A DNA stretch of 27,182 bases from UBA1081 sp045658165 (lineage in GTDB: Bacteria; Bacillota; Clostridia; Oscillospirales; Acutalibacteraceae): positions 1 to 27,182 of the forward strand of contig JAZOUN010000056.1 in NCBI GenBank assembly GCA_045658165.1, read 5' to 3'. A model generated the notes under the pieces. It ran no database searches. It saw only the letters and a list, made by a program, of their open reading frames with translations, and was not told where the DNA came from. Each line of letters begins with the position of its first letter. The first letter of the stretch is position 1. Of the stretch, positions 1-8,207 are shown piece after piece. A program made the position numbers and the translations under genes.

Positions 1-348
1 AGTCATATTCTGCTTCATTTCGTCAAGTGCAAGAAGCATACAGAACTGCATATATCCTTTTCCACGGTGTTCAGGGTGAACAGCTACATTACCGATACCG
101 CCTATTTTGAGTTTTTCGTCACCAACAGTCAGTGTGTTATAGTACAAACCTACTGCTGCTCTCATATCCCCGTCAATATCAAGAATAATGTTGTTTTCTG
201 CTGGATTGTACTGTTCTTTATAAAGTTTCGGTAAGAGATGAAGAAATTTATCTTCATCTTTTGTAAAACCGAATGTATGGTCGAGGAGATTTAACAACTC
301 TTCTCGCTGATGTGCTTTTCCGTGTGTCATATGTATGTAATCGGACAT
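1..348 (-). CDS. GNAT family N-acetyltransferase (N-terminal part, cut by window edge)
   Basis: Reading the minus strand from the ATG at 348 gives 116 residues open to the window edge, so the C-terminus is missing. Residues 84-100 hold the GNAT acetyl-CoA loop: a hydrophobic strand ending in NVAVHPEHRGKGYM, where R95-G96-K97-G98-Y99 matches the (R/Q)xxGx(G/A) pyrophosphate-binding motif. The N-terminal half resembles larger Eis-like (COG4552-type) acetyltransferases, but the acceptor substrate cannot be read from the sequence. The start is supported by AGGAG at 356-360, seven bases upstream; a later in-frame ATG (residue 7) has no comparable site. The gene diverges from ruvC and has its own promoter. 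I am sure of the superfamily and not of the substrate. Confidence 0.85.
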   Translation of the reverse strand, partial: MSDYIHMTHGKAHQREELLNLLDHTFGFTKDEDKFLHLLPKLYKEQYNPAENNIILDIDGDMRAAVGLYYNTLTVGDEKLKIGGIGNVAVHPEHRGKGYMQFCMLLALDEMKQNMT

Positions 349-378
349 TATTGTTCTCCTTAAATTTAATCTTGAATA

Positions 379-407
379 ATATTAGCATATAAAATAATAA
401 AAATCAA
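379..407 (-). promoter_or_regulatory. Sigma-A type promoter for the GNAT gene
   Basis: On the minus strand TTGATT (402-407) is followed after 17 bases by TAATAT (379-384), with TGC directly before the -10 (extended -10). A start of transcription near 372 would leave a short leader containing the AGGAG site of the acetyltransferase gene. Confidence 0.55.
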
Positions 408-434
408 ATATTTTATTAAATATTTATTATTTAC

Positions 435-463
435 TTGCCAAAATTATGTTGTTATGCTATACT
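435..463 (+). promoter_or_regulatory. Sigma-A type promoter for the ruvCAB-glmM gene run
   Basis: TTGCCA (435-440), a 17-base spacer and TATACT (458-463), with TGC just before the -10. It lies 27 bases upstream of the ruvC GTG and is the only clear promoter seen at the head of the long plus-strand gene run. I see no convincing LexA-type operator here. Confidence 0.65.
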
Positions 464-489
464 AAAGTGAATGATTTTATGGTGGTGTA

Positions 490-993
490 GTGTGCTTGAT
501 TATTTTAGGTATTGATCCGGGATATGCTATTGTCGGATATGGTGTTATTGAATATCTTAATAATCATTTCAGAGTTCTGGATTTTGGTGCTATAACCACA
601 AAAGCACATTCTGATTTCAATGACAGACTTCTGCACATTTATTCAGGAATTACCAATCTTGTTGAAATCTACAAACCTGATGCAATGGCAATTGAAAAAT
701 TATTTTTTAATACAAACCAAAAAACTGCAATTGATGTTGCACAGGCAAGAGGTGTAATTCTTCTTTCTGCAAGACAGCATAACGTAGGAATTTTTGAATA
801 TACACCGTTGCAGGTAAAGCAAAGCGTTGTAGGTTACGGTAGGGCTGAAAAGAAACAGGTTCAGGAGATGACAAAATTGTTGTTGAATCTTAATGCTGTA
901 CCTAAACCTGATGATACTGCAGACGCATTGGCAATGGCAATATGCCATGCTCATTCCAGCGGTTCTGCACTCGGTAGGTTGAACTACAAATGA
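490..993 (+). CDS. ruvC: Crossover junction endodeoxyribonuclease RuvC
   Basis: RuvC resolves Holliday junctions by paired nicks, acting with the RuvAB branch-migration motor. The 167-residue length is normal. The N-terminus LGIDPGYAIVGYG carries the first catalytic aspartate (D9); E69 lies in AIEKLFF; D142 and D145 lie in PDDTADALAMAICH. All four acidic residues of the RNase H-like active site are therefore present. The start is a GTG at 490, preceded only by a weak GGTGG stretch; no in-frame ATG lies before the catalytic aspartate, so GTG is the best choice. It is the first gene of ruvC-ruvA-ruvB and ends 15 bases before ruvA. Confidence 0.96.
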   Translation: MCLIILGIDPGYAIVGYGVIEYLNNHFRVLDFGAITTKAHSDFNDRLLHIYSGITNLVEIYKPDAMAIEKLFFNTNQKTAIDVAQARGVILLSARQHNVGIFEYTPLQVKQSVVGYGRAEKKQVQEMTKLLLNLNAVPKPDDTADALAMAICHAHSSGSALGRLNYK

Positions 994-1008
994 AAGGATT
1001 AAAACATT

Positions 1009-1611
1009 ATGTTTTATTCATTAACCGGTAATATAATAATGGTTGATGCATCTTCTGTCGCGATTGAATGCGGCGGTGTCGGTTTTAAATGTAATGCATC
1101 TCTCAATACATTAAAAAGAATTGGTACTGTTGGTAGTAAAACAACTGTTTTTACTCATCTTGCCGTAAGAGAAGACGCTCTTGAACTTTTTGGTTTTGCT
1201 GATACTCAGGAGCTGGATTGTTTCAGACTTCTTATCGGCATTTCCGGTGTAGGTCCTAAAGCAGCTCTTTCTGTGCTTTCTGAAATGACTCCCGATAAGC
1301 TTGCGCTTGCTGTTTCTGCAGGAGATGCAAAATCTGTTACAAAAGCGCAGGGAATCGGGCCGAAAATAGCACAACGTATTGTTCTTGAGTTAAAGGGTAA
1401 ACTTACATCTGTTGCAGCCGGTGACGATGATAATTTTGATGCGTCTGCAGCAATTGAAGCCTCTGACAATACAGCAGAAGCTGTCAGCGCTCTTCAGTTT
1501 CTCGGTTATTCAAGATATGAAGCTGCGAAAGCGGTTTCTGCATTTGATAAAAATCTTTCAGTAGAAGAACTCATAAAGAAAGCACTTACAGTTCTTTCTA
1601 AAAATATCTAA
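1009..1611 (+). CDS. ruvA: Holliday junction branch migration protein RuvA
   Basis: RuvA binds the four-way junction as a tetramer and loads RuvB. The protein has 200 residues, the usual size. Residues 1-65 form the OB-fold domain starting MFYSLTGNI. Two helix-hairpin-helix motifs follow at 77-87 (GISGVGPKAAL) and 115-125 (GIGPKIAQRIV). An acidic linker rich in D (about 138-145) leads to the RuvB-contacting domain III (about 153-200, ALQFLGYSRYEA). An AAAGGA site ten bases upstream supports the ATG. It lies between ruvC and ruvB in the standard order and ends 16 bases before ruvB. Confidence 0.96.
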   Translation: MFYSLTGNIIMVDASSVAIECGGVGFKCNASLNTLKRIGTVGSKTTVFTHLAVREDALELFGFADTQELDCFRLLIGISGVGPKAALSVLSEMTPDKLALAVSAGDAKSVTKAQGIGPKIAQRIVLELKGKLTSVAAGDDDNFDASAAIEASDNTAEAVSALQFLGYSRYEAAKAVSAFDKNLSVEELIKKALTVLSKNI

Positions 1612-1627
1612 GAAAGGGTGAATATTG

Positions 1628-2650
1628 ATGGAAGAAAATGAATACCGTATGATGTCACCCGAATTTACACAGAATGATAGTGATTCTGAGGTTTCCCTGC
1701 GACCTAAAACTCTTGATGATTATATCGGTCAGGAAAAGGTTAAAGAAAATCTCAAAATATATATGGATGCAGCTCTCGGCAGAGGTGAAACATTAGATCA
1801 TGTGCTTCTTTACGGTCCGCCGGGACTCGGAAAGACAACACTTGCCGGTATAATTGCAAATCAGATGAATGTTCAGATTAGGGTCACATCCGGCCCTGCA
1901 ATTGAAAAGCCCGGTGATCTTGCTGCTCTTCTTACTAATCTTAATGAAGGTGATGTTCTTTTTATAGATGAAATCCATCGTCTCTCAAGAAGTGTTGAAG
2001 AAGTTCTTTATCCTGCAATGGAAGATAATGTTATTGATATAATTATCGGTAAGGGTCCGTCTGCAAGAAGCATACGACTTGATATCAAGAATTTTACTCT
2101 GGTCGGCGCAACAACTCGAGCAGGTCAGCTTACGGCTCCGCTTCGTGACAGATTCGGTGTTGTTCTTCGATTGGAACTCTATACTCCTCAGGAACTTGCA
2201 GAGATTGTAAAAAGAAGTGCAGGTATACTTGGTATAGGTATTGATGAAGATGGTGCTCTTGAAATCGCTTCACGTTCAAGAGGTACTCCGAGAATTGCAA
2301 ACAGACTTCTTAAGAGAGCACGAGATTTTGCTCAGGTTATAGGCAGCGGTACTATTACAGAGCAGGATGCAAGACTTGCGCTTTCCAGAATGGAAATTGA
2401 TGAAATCGGTCTTGATAATATAGACAGATTATTGCTTACAACTATGATAAATAATTATAATGGCGGACCTGTAGGACTTGAAACGATAGCAGCAGCAATA
2501 GGTGAAGAAGCAGTAACAATTGAGGATGTTTATGAACCTTATCTTATGCAGATAGGTTTTCTAGGCAGAACACCGAGGGGCAGAGTTGTTACAAATGCTG
2601 CATATACTCATCTCGGTATTGAAAAACCTGGTCAGCAGACAATATTCTGA
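1628..2650 (+). CDS. ruvB: Holliday junction branch migration ATPase RuvB
   Basis: RuvB is the AAA+ hexameric motor that drives branch migration with RuvA. From the ATG at 1628 the product is 340 residues. Walker A is GPPGLGKTT (63-71), Walker B FIDE (112-115) followed by IHRLSR, sensor 1 GATTRAG (160-166) and the arginine finger is R173 in PLRDRFG. The C-terminal winged helix includes GGPVGLETIAAAIGEE and ends with FLGRTPRGR. The in-frame TTG at 1625 directly before the ATG is less likely because AAAGGGTG (1613-1620) is better spaced from the ATG. It completes ruvCAB and lies 23 bases upstream of glmM. Confidence 0.97.
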   Translation: MEENEYRMMSPEFTQNDSDSEVSLRPKTLDDYIGQEKVKENLKIYMDAALGRGETLDHVLLYGPPGLGKTTLAGIIANQMNVQIRVTSGPAIEKPGDLAALLTNLNEGDVLFIDEIHRLSRSVEEVLYPAMEDNVIDIIIGKGPSARSIRLDIKNFTLVGATTRAGQLTAPLRDRFGVVLRLELYTPQELAEIVKRSAGILGIGIDEDGALEIASRSRGTPRIANRLLKRARDFAQVIGSGTITEQDARLALSRMEIDEIGLDNIDRLLLTTMINNYNGGPVGLETIAAAIGEEAVTIEDVYEPYLMQIGFLGRTPRGRVVTNAAYTHLGIEKPGQQTIF

Positions 2651-2673
2651 TTTTTTACGGAGGTATTATTTTT

Positions 2674-4023
2674 ATGGGTAGATTATTCGGCACTGACGGT
2701 GCAAGAGGTATTGCAAATTCTGAAATAACTAGTGAACTTGCTATGAAAATCGGCAGAGCTACGGCTATGGTTCTTGCTGAAAACACTACATTTAAACCTA
2801 AAGTTCTTATCGGTGCTGATACAAGAAAGTCTGCAGATATGCTTGCTTGTGCTTTGGCTTCAGGTCTTTGTTCTGTAGGTGCAGATGTTCTTATGCTTGG
2901 TGTTGTTCCCACACCTGCAGTAGCATTCCTCGTAAAAGAATACGGATATGATGCAGGTGTAATGATTTCTGCATCTCATAATCCTTGTGAATATAACGGA
3001 ATTAAAATCTTCCAGTCAACAGGTTATAAACTTCCTGATGCTATGGAAGCAGAGATCGAATCAATTATCCTTGATGAAGTCAGAATTCCTCCTGTTGTTA
3101 TAGGCGGTGAGGTAGGTAAGGTTACTCTTGCCCCCAACGCAGTTAATGACTATATCAATCATATCGCTTCCACAGCCGATAAGCTTTTTTACGGTATGAG
3201 AATTGCTCTTGACTGCGCAAACGGATCTGCAACAGTTACAGCAAATCAGCTGTTTAAACAGCTGGGTGCAGAATGTGTTGTTATCAACGCAAATCCTGAT
3301 GGTGTAAATATTAATGATAATTGCGGTTCAACACATATTGAAGGTCTTGCTGAATTTGTCAAAACCCACGGTTTTGAAGTCGGTTTTGCTTTTGATGGTG
3401 ATGCTGACAGACTTCTTGCTGTGGATAAAAACGGTAATCTTGTCGATGGTGATATGTTGATGGCTATCTGCGCAAAATATCTCAAAGATAAGAATGAACT
3501 CAACGGAAATACCCTTGTTGCAACTGTAATGAGTAATATGGGGCTTTTTGAATTCTGTGAAAAGAACGGTATTAACTGTGAAAAGACAAAAGTCGGTGAC
3601 AGATACGTACTTGAGAGAATGCTTGAGAAAGGATATCACATCGGTGGTGAACAGTCAGGACATCTTATTTTCCTTGACTATGCATCAACAGGTGACGGTC
3701 AGCTTTCAGCAGTTCAGGTGCTTAATATTATCAGAGATACAGGGAAATCTCTTGACGAACTTGCGTCAGAAATTGAAATCTTCCCGCAGGTTCTTAAAAA
3801 TGTTAAAGTTTCTGCATTCGGTAAGCATCGACTTGCAGAGGATCGTGATATCCGTCTTGCAATTGAAGCAGCGGAGAAAGAACTTGGCAATAACGGCAGA
3901 GTTCTTGTCAGAGCGTCAGGTACTGAACCTCTTGTTCGTGTAATGCTTGAAGGCAGAGATAAAAATCAGATTGAAGATCTCGCAACTATGATTGCTGAGG
4001 TTGTTGAAGAAAGGCTTATATAA
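2674..4023 (+). CDS. glmM: Phosphoglucosamine mutase GlmM
   Basis: GlmM interconverts glucosamine-6-phosphate and glucosamine-1-phosphate, feeding UDP-GlcNAc synthesis for peptidoglycan. The 449-residue length is typical. The phosphoserine is S101 in MISASHNP (97-104). The metal loop DGDADR is at 241-246, the sugar-binding GEQSGH at 325-330 and the phosphate-binding RASGTEP at 413-419. The N-terminal GRLFGTDGARG is diagnostic for GlmM rather than PgcA/ManB. An ACGGAGG site (2658-2664) precedes the ATG. The following methyltransferase starts one base after the glmM stop and its ribosome binding site lies inside glmM, so the two are probably translationally coupled. Confidence 0.96.
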   Translation: MGRLFGTDGARGIANSEITSELAMKIGRATAMVLAENTTFKPKVLIGADTRKSADMLACALASGLCSVGADVLMLGVVPTPAVAFLVKEYGYDAGVMISASHNPCEYNGIKIFQSTGYKLPDAMEAEIESIILDEVRIPPVVIGGEVGKVTLAPNAVNDYINHIASTADKLFYGMRIALDCANGSATVTANQLFKQLGAECVVINANPDGVNINDNCGSTHIEGLAEFVKTHGFEVGFAFDGDADRLLAVDKNGNLVDGDMLMAICAKYLKDKNELNGNTLVATVMSNMGLFEFCEKNGINCEKTKVGDRYVLERMLEKGYHIGGEQSGHLIFLDYASTGDGQLSAVQVLNIIRDTGKSLDELASEIEIFPQVLKNVKVSAFGKHRLAEDRDIRLAIEAAEKELGNNGRVLVRASGTEPLVRVMLEGRDKNQIEDLATMIAEVVEERLI

Positions 4024-4024
4024 T

Positions 4025-4888
4025 ATGCGTATTTCCGATAAATGGATTGATTATGAACTTATAGATTGTTCTGATGGAGAAAGACTTGAGCGATGGGGTA
4101 ATGTAACACTTATTCGTCCTGATCCGCAGGTTATATGGCAGACTCCCAAGAAACATCCTTTATGGAAAAAAGCTGATGCCAGATATTTCCGTTCCAACTC
4201 AGGTGGCGGGAAATGGGAAGTCTATAAAAACATTCCTGATCGTTGGACAATTAATTACAATGAACTTACATTCAATATAAAAACAATGGGATTCAAGCAT
4301 ACAGGACTTTTTCCCGAGCAGGCAGTAAACTGGGATTTCGTTGCAGAAACAATAAAAAGACAGAACCGTGAAGTTAAAGTGTTAAATCTTTTTGCATATA
4401 CCGGTGGTGCAACAATTTCAGCACTCAATGCAGGTGCCGCCGTAACACATGTTGATGCTTCCAAAGGCATGGTATTATGGGCAAAGGAAAATGCAATGTC
4501 TTCATCAGTTGAAAAACTTCCTGTAAGATGGCTTATTGATGATTGTATCAAGTTTGTTGAAAGAGAAATCAGACGTGGTAATCATTACGACATTATAATT
4601 ATGGATCCCCCTTCATACGGACGTGGCCCTGGAGGAGAAGTCTGGAAGCTTGAAGATGAAGTTTATCATTTATGTTCTCTTTGTAAGCAGCTTTTGACTG
4701 AAGACTCTTTGCTGTTTCTCATAAATTCATATACAACAGGACTTTCTCCTGCAGTTATGCAGTACATATTGGGTTCTGTTATTAAGCCCACTTTTGGTGG
4801 CGAAGTATCTGCAGATGAACTCGGACTTCCCGTTACATCTTCGGGATTATGTCTCCCATGCGGTTCTACTGCAATATGGAAAAAATAA
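4025..4888 (+). CDS. Class I SAM-dependent methyltransferase, RlmI/COG1092-like
   Basis: A 287-residue Rossmann-fold methyltransferase. The SAM-binding motif I is LNLFAYTGG (120-128), the acidic motif II residue D144 follows in HVDASKGM, and motif IV is DPPSYGRG (194-201). LFAYTGG together with DPPSYGRG resembles the RlmI/RlmK-type 23S rRNA methyltransferases (COG1092). However, no N-terminal PUA domain is evident, and no cysteine nucleophile pair of m5C enzymes stands out, so the target RNA and base are unassigned. The ATG at 4025 is preferred over the upstream in-frame start at 3992, which would overlap glmM; AAGG at 4011-4014 supports it. It sits between glmM and the ECF ATPases in the same transcription unit. 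Confidence 0.85.
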   Translation: MRISDKWIDYELIDCSDGERLERWGNVTLIRPDPQVIWQTPKKHPLWKKADARYFRSNSGGGKWEVYKNIPDRWTINYNELTFNIKTMGFKHTGLFPEQAVNWDFVAETIKRQNREVKVLNLFAYTGGATISALNAGAAVTHVDASKGMVLWAKENAMSSSVEKLPVRWLIDDCIKFVEREIRRGNHYDIIIMDPPSYGRGPGGEVWKLEDEVYHLCSLCKQLLTEDSLLFLINSYTTGLSPAVMQYILGSVIKPTFGGEVSADELGLPVTSSGLCLPCGSTAIWKK

Positions 4889-4908
4889 TTCTTTAAGGAT
4901 AAAATCAA

Positions 4909-5769
4909 ATGGAAAAAAAATCTCTTATAAGATTTGCTGATGTTTCATACAGATATGAATCTGATACAGAAACACCATTACCATTGGCTGTTAAAAACAT
5001 TAATATAGACATTAAAAAGGGCGAATTTGTTGCTGTTCTCGGTCATAACGGTTCAGGTAAGTCAACACTTGCCAAGCTTTCAAATGCAATAATTCTTCCG
5101 GAAAACGGAAAGATTTTTGTGAACGGTATGGATACTTCTGATGAAAATCTTGAATTTGATATTCGTCAGACTGTAGGAGTAGTTTTTCAGAATCCTGATA
5201 ATCAGATTGTTGCAACTATTGTCGAGGAGGACGTTGCATTCGGTCCTGAAAATCTCGGAATAGAACCCTCTGAAATCAGAATAAGAGTTGATGCTGCCCT
5301 TAAATCTGTGGGTATGTATGAGTACAGACTTCATGAACCTCATAAACTTTCAGGCGGTCAGAAGCAGAGAGTTGCAATTGCAGGTGTAATGGCAATGCAG
5401 ACAGACTGTATTGTTCTTGATGAACCTACCGCAATGCTAGATCCTAAAGGCAGAGAAGAAGTTATGAGTTCAATGCTTCGTCTTAATAAGGAAATGGGCA
5501 AAACTGTAGTCCTGATTACACATTACATGGACGAAGCAGTAAAAGCAGACAGAGTAATCGTTATGGATTCGGGAAATGTGGTTCTTGACGGTACTCCTGC
5601 TGAAGTTTTTGCTCATGATGATATTATCGAAAAGGCAGGACTTGAACTGCCTGACAGTGCAAAGCTTGCATCTGCTCTGAGAAAAAATGGTGTAAATCTT
5701 CCGAATGGTATTCTTACTGCTGATGAATTTATTTCTGCTTTCAAAGCGTGCGTTTCGGGAGGTATTTGA
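4909..5769 (+). CDS. ecfA1: ECF transporter energy-coupling ATPase EcfA1
   Basis: One of two ATPases that power ECF-type vitamin or micronutrient import at the membrane. The product has 286 residues. Walker A is GHNGSGKST (45-53), the Q-loop FQNPDNQ (93-99), the ABC signature LSGGQKQR (147-154), Walker B IVLDEP (168-173), and a later ITHYMDEA contains the H-loop histidine. FQNPDNQIVATIVEEDVAFG is typical of EcfA1. AAGGAT upstream marks the start. It is followed directly by ecfA2, ecfT and truA, the conserved Firmicute order. No substrate-binding S component is in the window, so the substrate is unknown and the module may be shared among several S components. Confidence 0.94.
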   Translation: MEKKSLIRFADVSYRYESDTETPLPLAVKNINIDIKKGEFVAVLGHNGSGKSTLAKLSNAIILPENGKIFVNGMDTSDENLEFDIRQTVGVVFQNPDNQIVATIVEEDVAFGPENLGIEPSEIRIRVDAALKSVGMYEYRLHEPHKLSGGQKQRVAIAGVMAMQTDCIVLDEPTAMLDPKGREEVMSSMLRLNKEMGKTVVLITHYMDEAVKADRVIVMDSGNVVLDGTPAEVFAHDDIIEKAGLELPDSAKLASALRKNGVNLPNGILTADEFISAFKACVSGGI

Positions 5770-5770
5770 T

Positions 5771-6631
5771 ATGAATATTCTTGAAGTTAAAAATCTTTCA
5801 TATAAATACGGTGTCGGAACACCTTTTGAAGTTGCAGCACTTGATAATATTGATTTTTCTGTAAAAAAGGGTGAGCTCCTTGCTATAATCGGGCACACGG
5901 GTTCAGGAAAATCAACTTTGATTCAGCATTTTAATGCCTTGTTAAAGCCTTCATCAGGAAAAGTTCTTCTTTCCGGTGAAGATATCAATGAAAGCAAAGA
6001 AACTGCGCATAAGGCAAGATTCAGAGTAGGTTTATGTTTTCAGTATCCTGAATATCAGCTCTTTGAATCTACTGTATATAAAGATATCTCATTTGGTCCT
6101 GCAAATATGGGTCTTGATAAAAATGAAATAGACAGACGTGTAAGGGCAGCTGCTGATTTTGTAGGTCTTAAAGAATCAATGTTTGATAAATCTCCGTTTG
6201 ACCTTTCAGGCGGGGAAAAAAGGCGTGTAGCAATTGCAGGTGTCATGGCAATGGAGCCTGAAGTTCTTATTATGGATGAACCTGCTGCAGGGCTTGATCC
6301 CAGAGGTCGTCGTGTAATTCTTGAGCTGATAAAGAACTATAGAGAAAAAACCGGTAGTACAGTAATTATAGTTTCTCATTCAATGGAAGATGTTGCATCA
6401 GTTGCAGACAGAATACTTGTTCTTAATAAGGGTAAAGTTGCATTCAACGATACAGTAAATAATGTCTTCTCACATGCGCATGAACTCAGTGAAATGGGAT
6501 TGAGTGTTCCGCAGATTACAAAAATTTTTACTGAACTTGCTGATTACGGTTTTAATATCAATAAAGAAGTTTACACAGTTGAAGATGCTTGCAAAGAAAT
6601 ACTTCGGTATCTTCATAAAGGGGGTAACTGA
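5771..6631 (+). CDS. ecfA2: ECF transporter energy-coupling ATPase EcfA2
   Basis: The second ATPase of the ECF energy module, which forms a heterodimer with EcfA1. From the ATG at 5771 it has 286 residues. Walker A is GHTGSGKST (41-49), the Q-loop FQYPEYQLF (90-98) is characteristic of EcfA2, the signature is LSGGEKRR (145-152), Walker B LIMDEP (166-171), and the H-loop lies in VSHSMEDV. The start is decided by GGGAGG (5757-5762) inside the end of ecfA1; an upstream in-frame start at 5705 would lie within ecfA1 and lacks such a site. The gene begins one base after the ecfA1 stop. Confidence 0.94.
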   Translation: MNILEVKNLSYKYGVGTPFEVAALDNIDFSVKKGELLAIIGHTGSGKSTLIQHFNALLKPSSGKVLLSGEDINESKETAHKARFRVGLCFQYPEYQLFESTVYKDISFGPANMGLDKNEIDRRVRAAADFVGLKESMFDKSPFDLSGGEKRRVAIAGVMAMEPEVLIMDEPAAGLDPRGRRVILELIKNYREKTGSTVIIVSHSMEDVASVADRILVLNKGKVAFNDTVNNVFSHAHELSEMGLSVPQITKIFTELADYGFNINKEVYTVEDACKEILRYLHKGGN

Positions 6632-6633
6632 TC

Positions 6634-7452
6634 ATGATAAAAGATATAACTTTAGGTCAGTATTTCCCGGGAAATTCGTTTATTCATAATCTTGATGCAA
6701 GAGCAAAACTTGTTATTATATTTATTTCTCTGATTGAAATCTTTTTATGCAAAAACTTTTTCTCCCTTGCTCTTATAACAGTTTTTGCATTAGTATCAGT
6801 CGCTATCTCTAAAATTTCTTTTAAAGTTGTTTTTAAGGGCATGAAGATGATATATTTTATTATCGTTCTGACATCTGTACTTCAGATATTTTATAATGAT
6901 GACGGAACAAATCTTTTGCCTGAAACCTGGCCGTTTTCAATCACTACCGGTGGTATTGCCACAGCAATTTTTATGGCAATAAGAATTGTATGCCTGATTC
7001 TTATAAGTTCACTTCTGACATACACAACATCACCAACAACTCTTACAGACGGCATTTCAAGGTTGTTATCTCCGCTTAATAAAATAAAAGTACCTGTAGA
7101 CACTCTCGCAATGATGATGACTATTGCACTGAGATTTATTCCTACCCTTATAGAAGAAATTGATAAGATAATGAATGCTCAGAAAGCAAGAGGTGCAGAT
7201 CTTGAAACAGGCGGATTACTAAAAAGAGCAAAAGCACTTATTCCTATTTTTATTCCTCTTTTTGTAAATTCTTTCAGAAGAGCATATGAACTCGCTTTTG
7301 CAATGGAATGCAGATGTTATAACGGTAATAATACCAGAACAAGAATGAAACAGATGAAATTCAGCTGGAGAGATCTTGTTGCTTTGTCAGTGATTCTTGT
7401 TATGTTGGCTGCAATAATATTGCTTAATTTCTTTTTCGGAGCTGTTATTTGA
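6634..7452 (+). CDS. ecfT: ECF transporter transmembrane component EcfT
   Basis: The T component couples the EcfA1/EcfA2 ATPases to the substrate-binding S subunit. The 272-residue protein has several hydrophobic segments (about 25-40, 44-60, 71-88, 108-130, 155-172 and 248-268). The first coupling motif KARGAD (184-189) is intact. At the position of the second A-R-G-type motif the sequence reads ECRCY (225-229), i.e. C-R-C, with the arginine kept. A GGGGG stretch just upstream supports the ATG, two bases after the ecfA2 stop. The stop overlaps the truA start, so translation is probably coupled. The substrate cannot be inferred. Confidence 0.93.
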   Translation: MIKDITLGQYFPGNSFIHNLDARAKLVIIFISLIEIFLCKNFFSLALITVFALVSVAISKISFKVVFKGMKMIYFIIVLTSVLQIFYNDDGTNLLPETWPFSITTGGIATAIFMAIRIVCLILISSLLTYTTSPTTLTDGISRLLSPLNKIKVPVDTLAMMMTIALRFIPTLIEEIDKIMNAQKARGADLETGGLLKRAKALIPIFIPLFVNSFRRAYELAFAMECRCYNGNNTRTRMKQMKFSWRDLVALSVILVMLAAIILLNFFFGAVI

Positions 7453-8207
7453 TGCGTAATTTAAGATTATGGCTTAAATATAACGGAACTGCGTATCATG
7501 GATGGCAGATTCAGGAGAATGCAGACACAGTTCAGGGACAACTTGAATCGGCAATAGAACAGATATTTTGTGAAAAAATATCTGTCAACGGTTGTTCAAG
7601 AACTGATGCCGGAGTGCATGCAAATGAGTTCTGTTGTAATTTCAGAACTGAATCATCTCTTGGATGTTCAACTGTTGTTAGAGCTCTTAATGCGAAGCTT
7701 CCTCTTGATATTGCTGTTATCAGGTGTGAAGAGGTTCCTTTTGATTTTCATGCAAGATTTGATACCAAATCAAAAGAGTACATTTATAAAATATGGAATT
7801 CTGAATTGAGAAATCCGTTTTTGCTTGATACTGTTTATCAATATAAATACGAGCTTGATGTTGCAAAACTTGATAAAGCTGCAAAAGATTTTATCGGAAC
7901 ATATGATTTTAAGGCATTCTGTGCATCAGGCAGTTCTGTAAAAGATACTGTCAGAACCGTAAAAAATGCGTCAGTCACTCGTGAAGGTGATTTGGTTGTT
8001 TTTAAAGTTGAAGGTGACGGTTTTCTTTATAATATGGTACGTATCATGGTGGGAACTCTTATTTATATCAATGAAGGTAAAATCAGTGAATCTTCCGTAA
8101 AAGATATTATTTTATCAGGTGACAGAAACAGAGCCGGCAAAACAGTTTCTCCCGAAGGTTTATATCTCAACAAAGTCAATTATGAAGAAGGTGTATGTAA
8201 TGAGTAA
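7452..8207 (+). CDS. truA: tRNA pseudouridine(38-40) synthase TruA
   Basis: TruA isomerises uridines 38-40 in the tRNA anticodon arm. The product has 251 residues from the ATG at 7452, which overlaps the ecfT stop codon (TGATG). The catalytic aspartate is D52 in CSRTDAGVHANEF (48-60), where the residues before R are C-S rather than the more usual A-G. The C-terminal GDGFLYNMVRIMVGTLI motif is also present. A TTG directly before the ATG is possible but unlikely. CGGAG upstream supports the start. truA following ecfA1-ecfA2-ecfT is the conserved Firmicute arrangement. Confidence 0.95.
   Translation: MRNLRLWLKYNGTAYHGWQIQENADTVQGQLESAIEQIFCEKISVNGCSRTDAGVHANEFCCNFRTESSLGCSTVVRALNAKLPLDIAVIRCEEVPFDFHARFDTKSKEYIYKIWNSELRNPFLLDTVYQYKYELDVAKLDKAAKDFIGTYDFKAFCASGSSVKDTVRTVKNASVTREGDLVVFKVEGDGFLYNMVRIMVGTLIYINEGKISESSVKDIILSGDRNRAGKTVSPEGLYLNKVNYEEGVCNE

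Noticed and set aside
1625..1627. TTG start for ruvB
   Set aside because: The adjacent ATG at 1628 is better spaced from AAAGGGTG and is a stronger start codon.
3548..3943. 131-codon alternative frame inside glmM
   Set aside because: It overlaps conserved GlmM motifs in the correct frame and shows no recognisable domain.
5470..5898. 142-codon open frame on the minus strand across ecfA1/ecfA2
   Set aside because: It is antisense to two certain genes, has no family motif and composition typical of a shadow frame.
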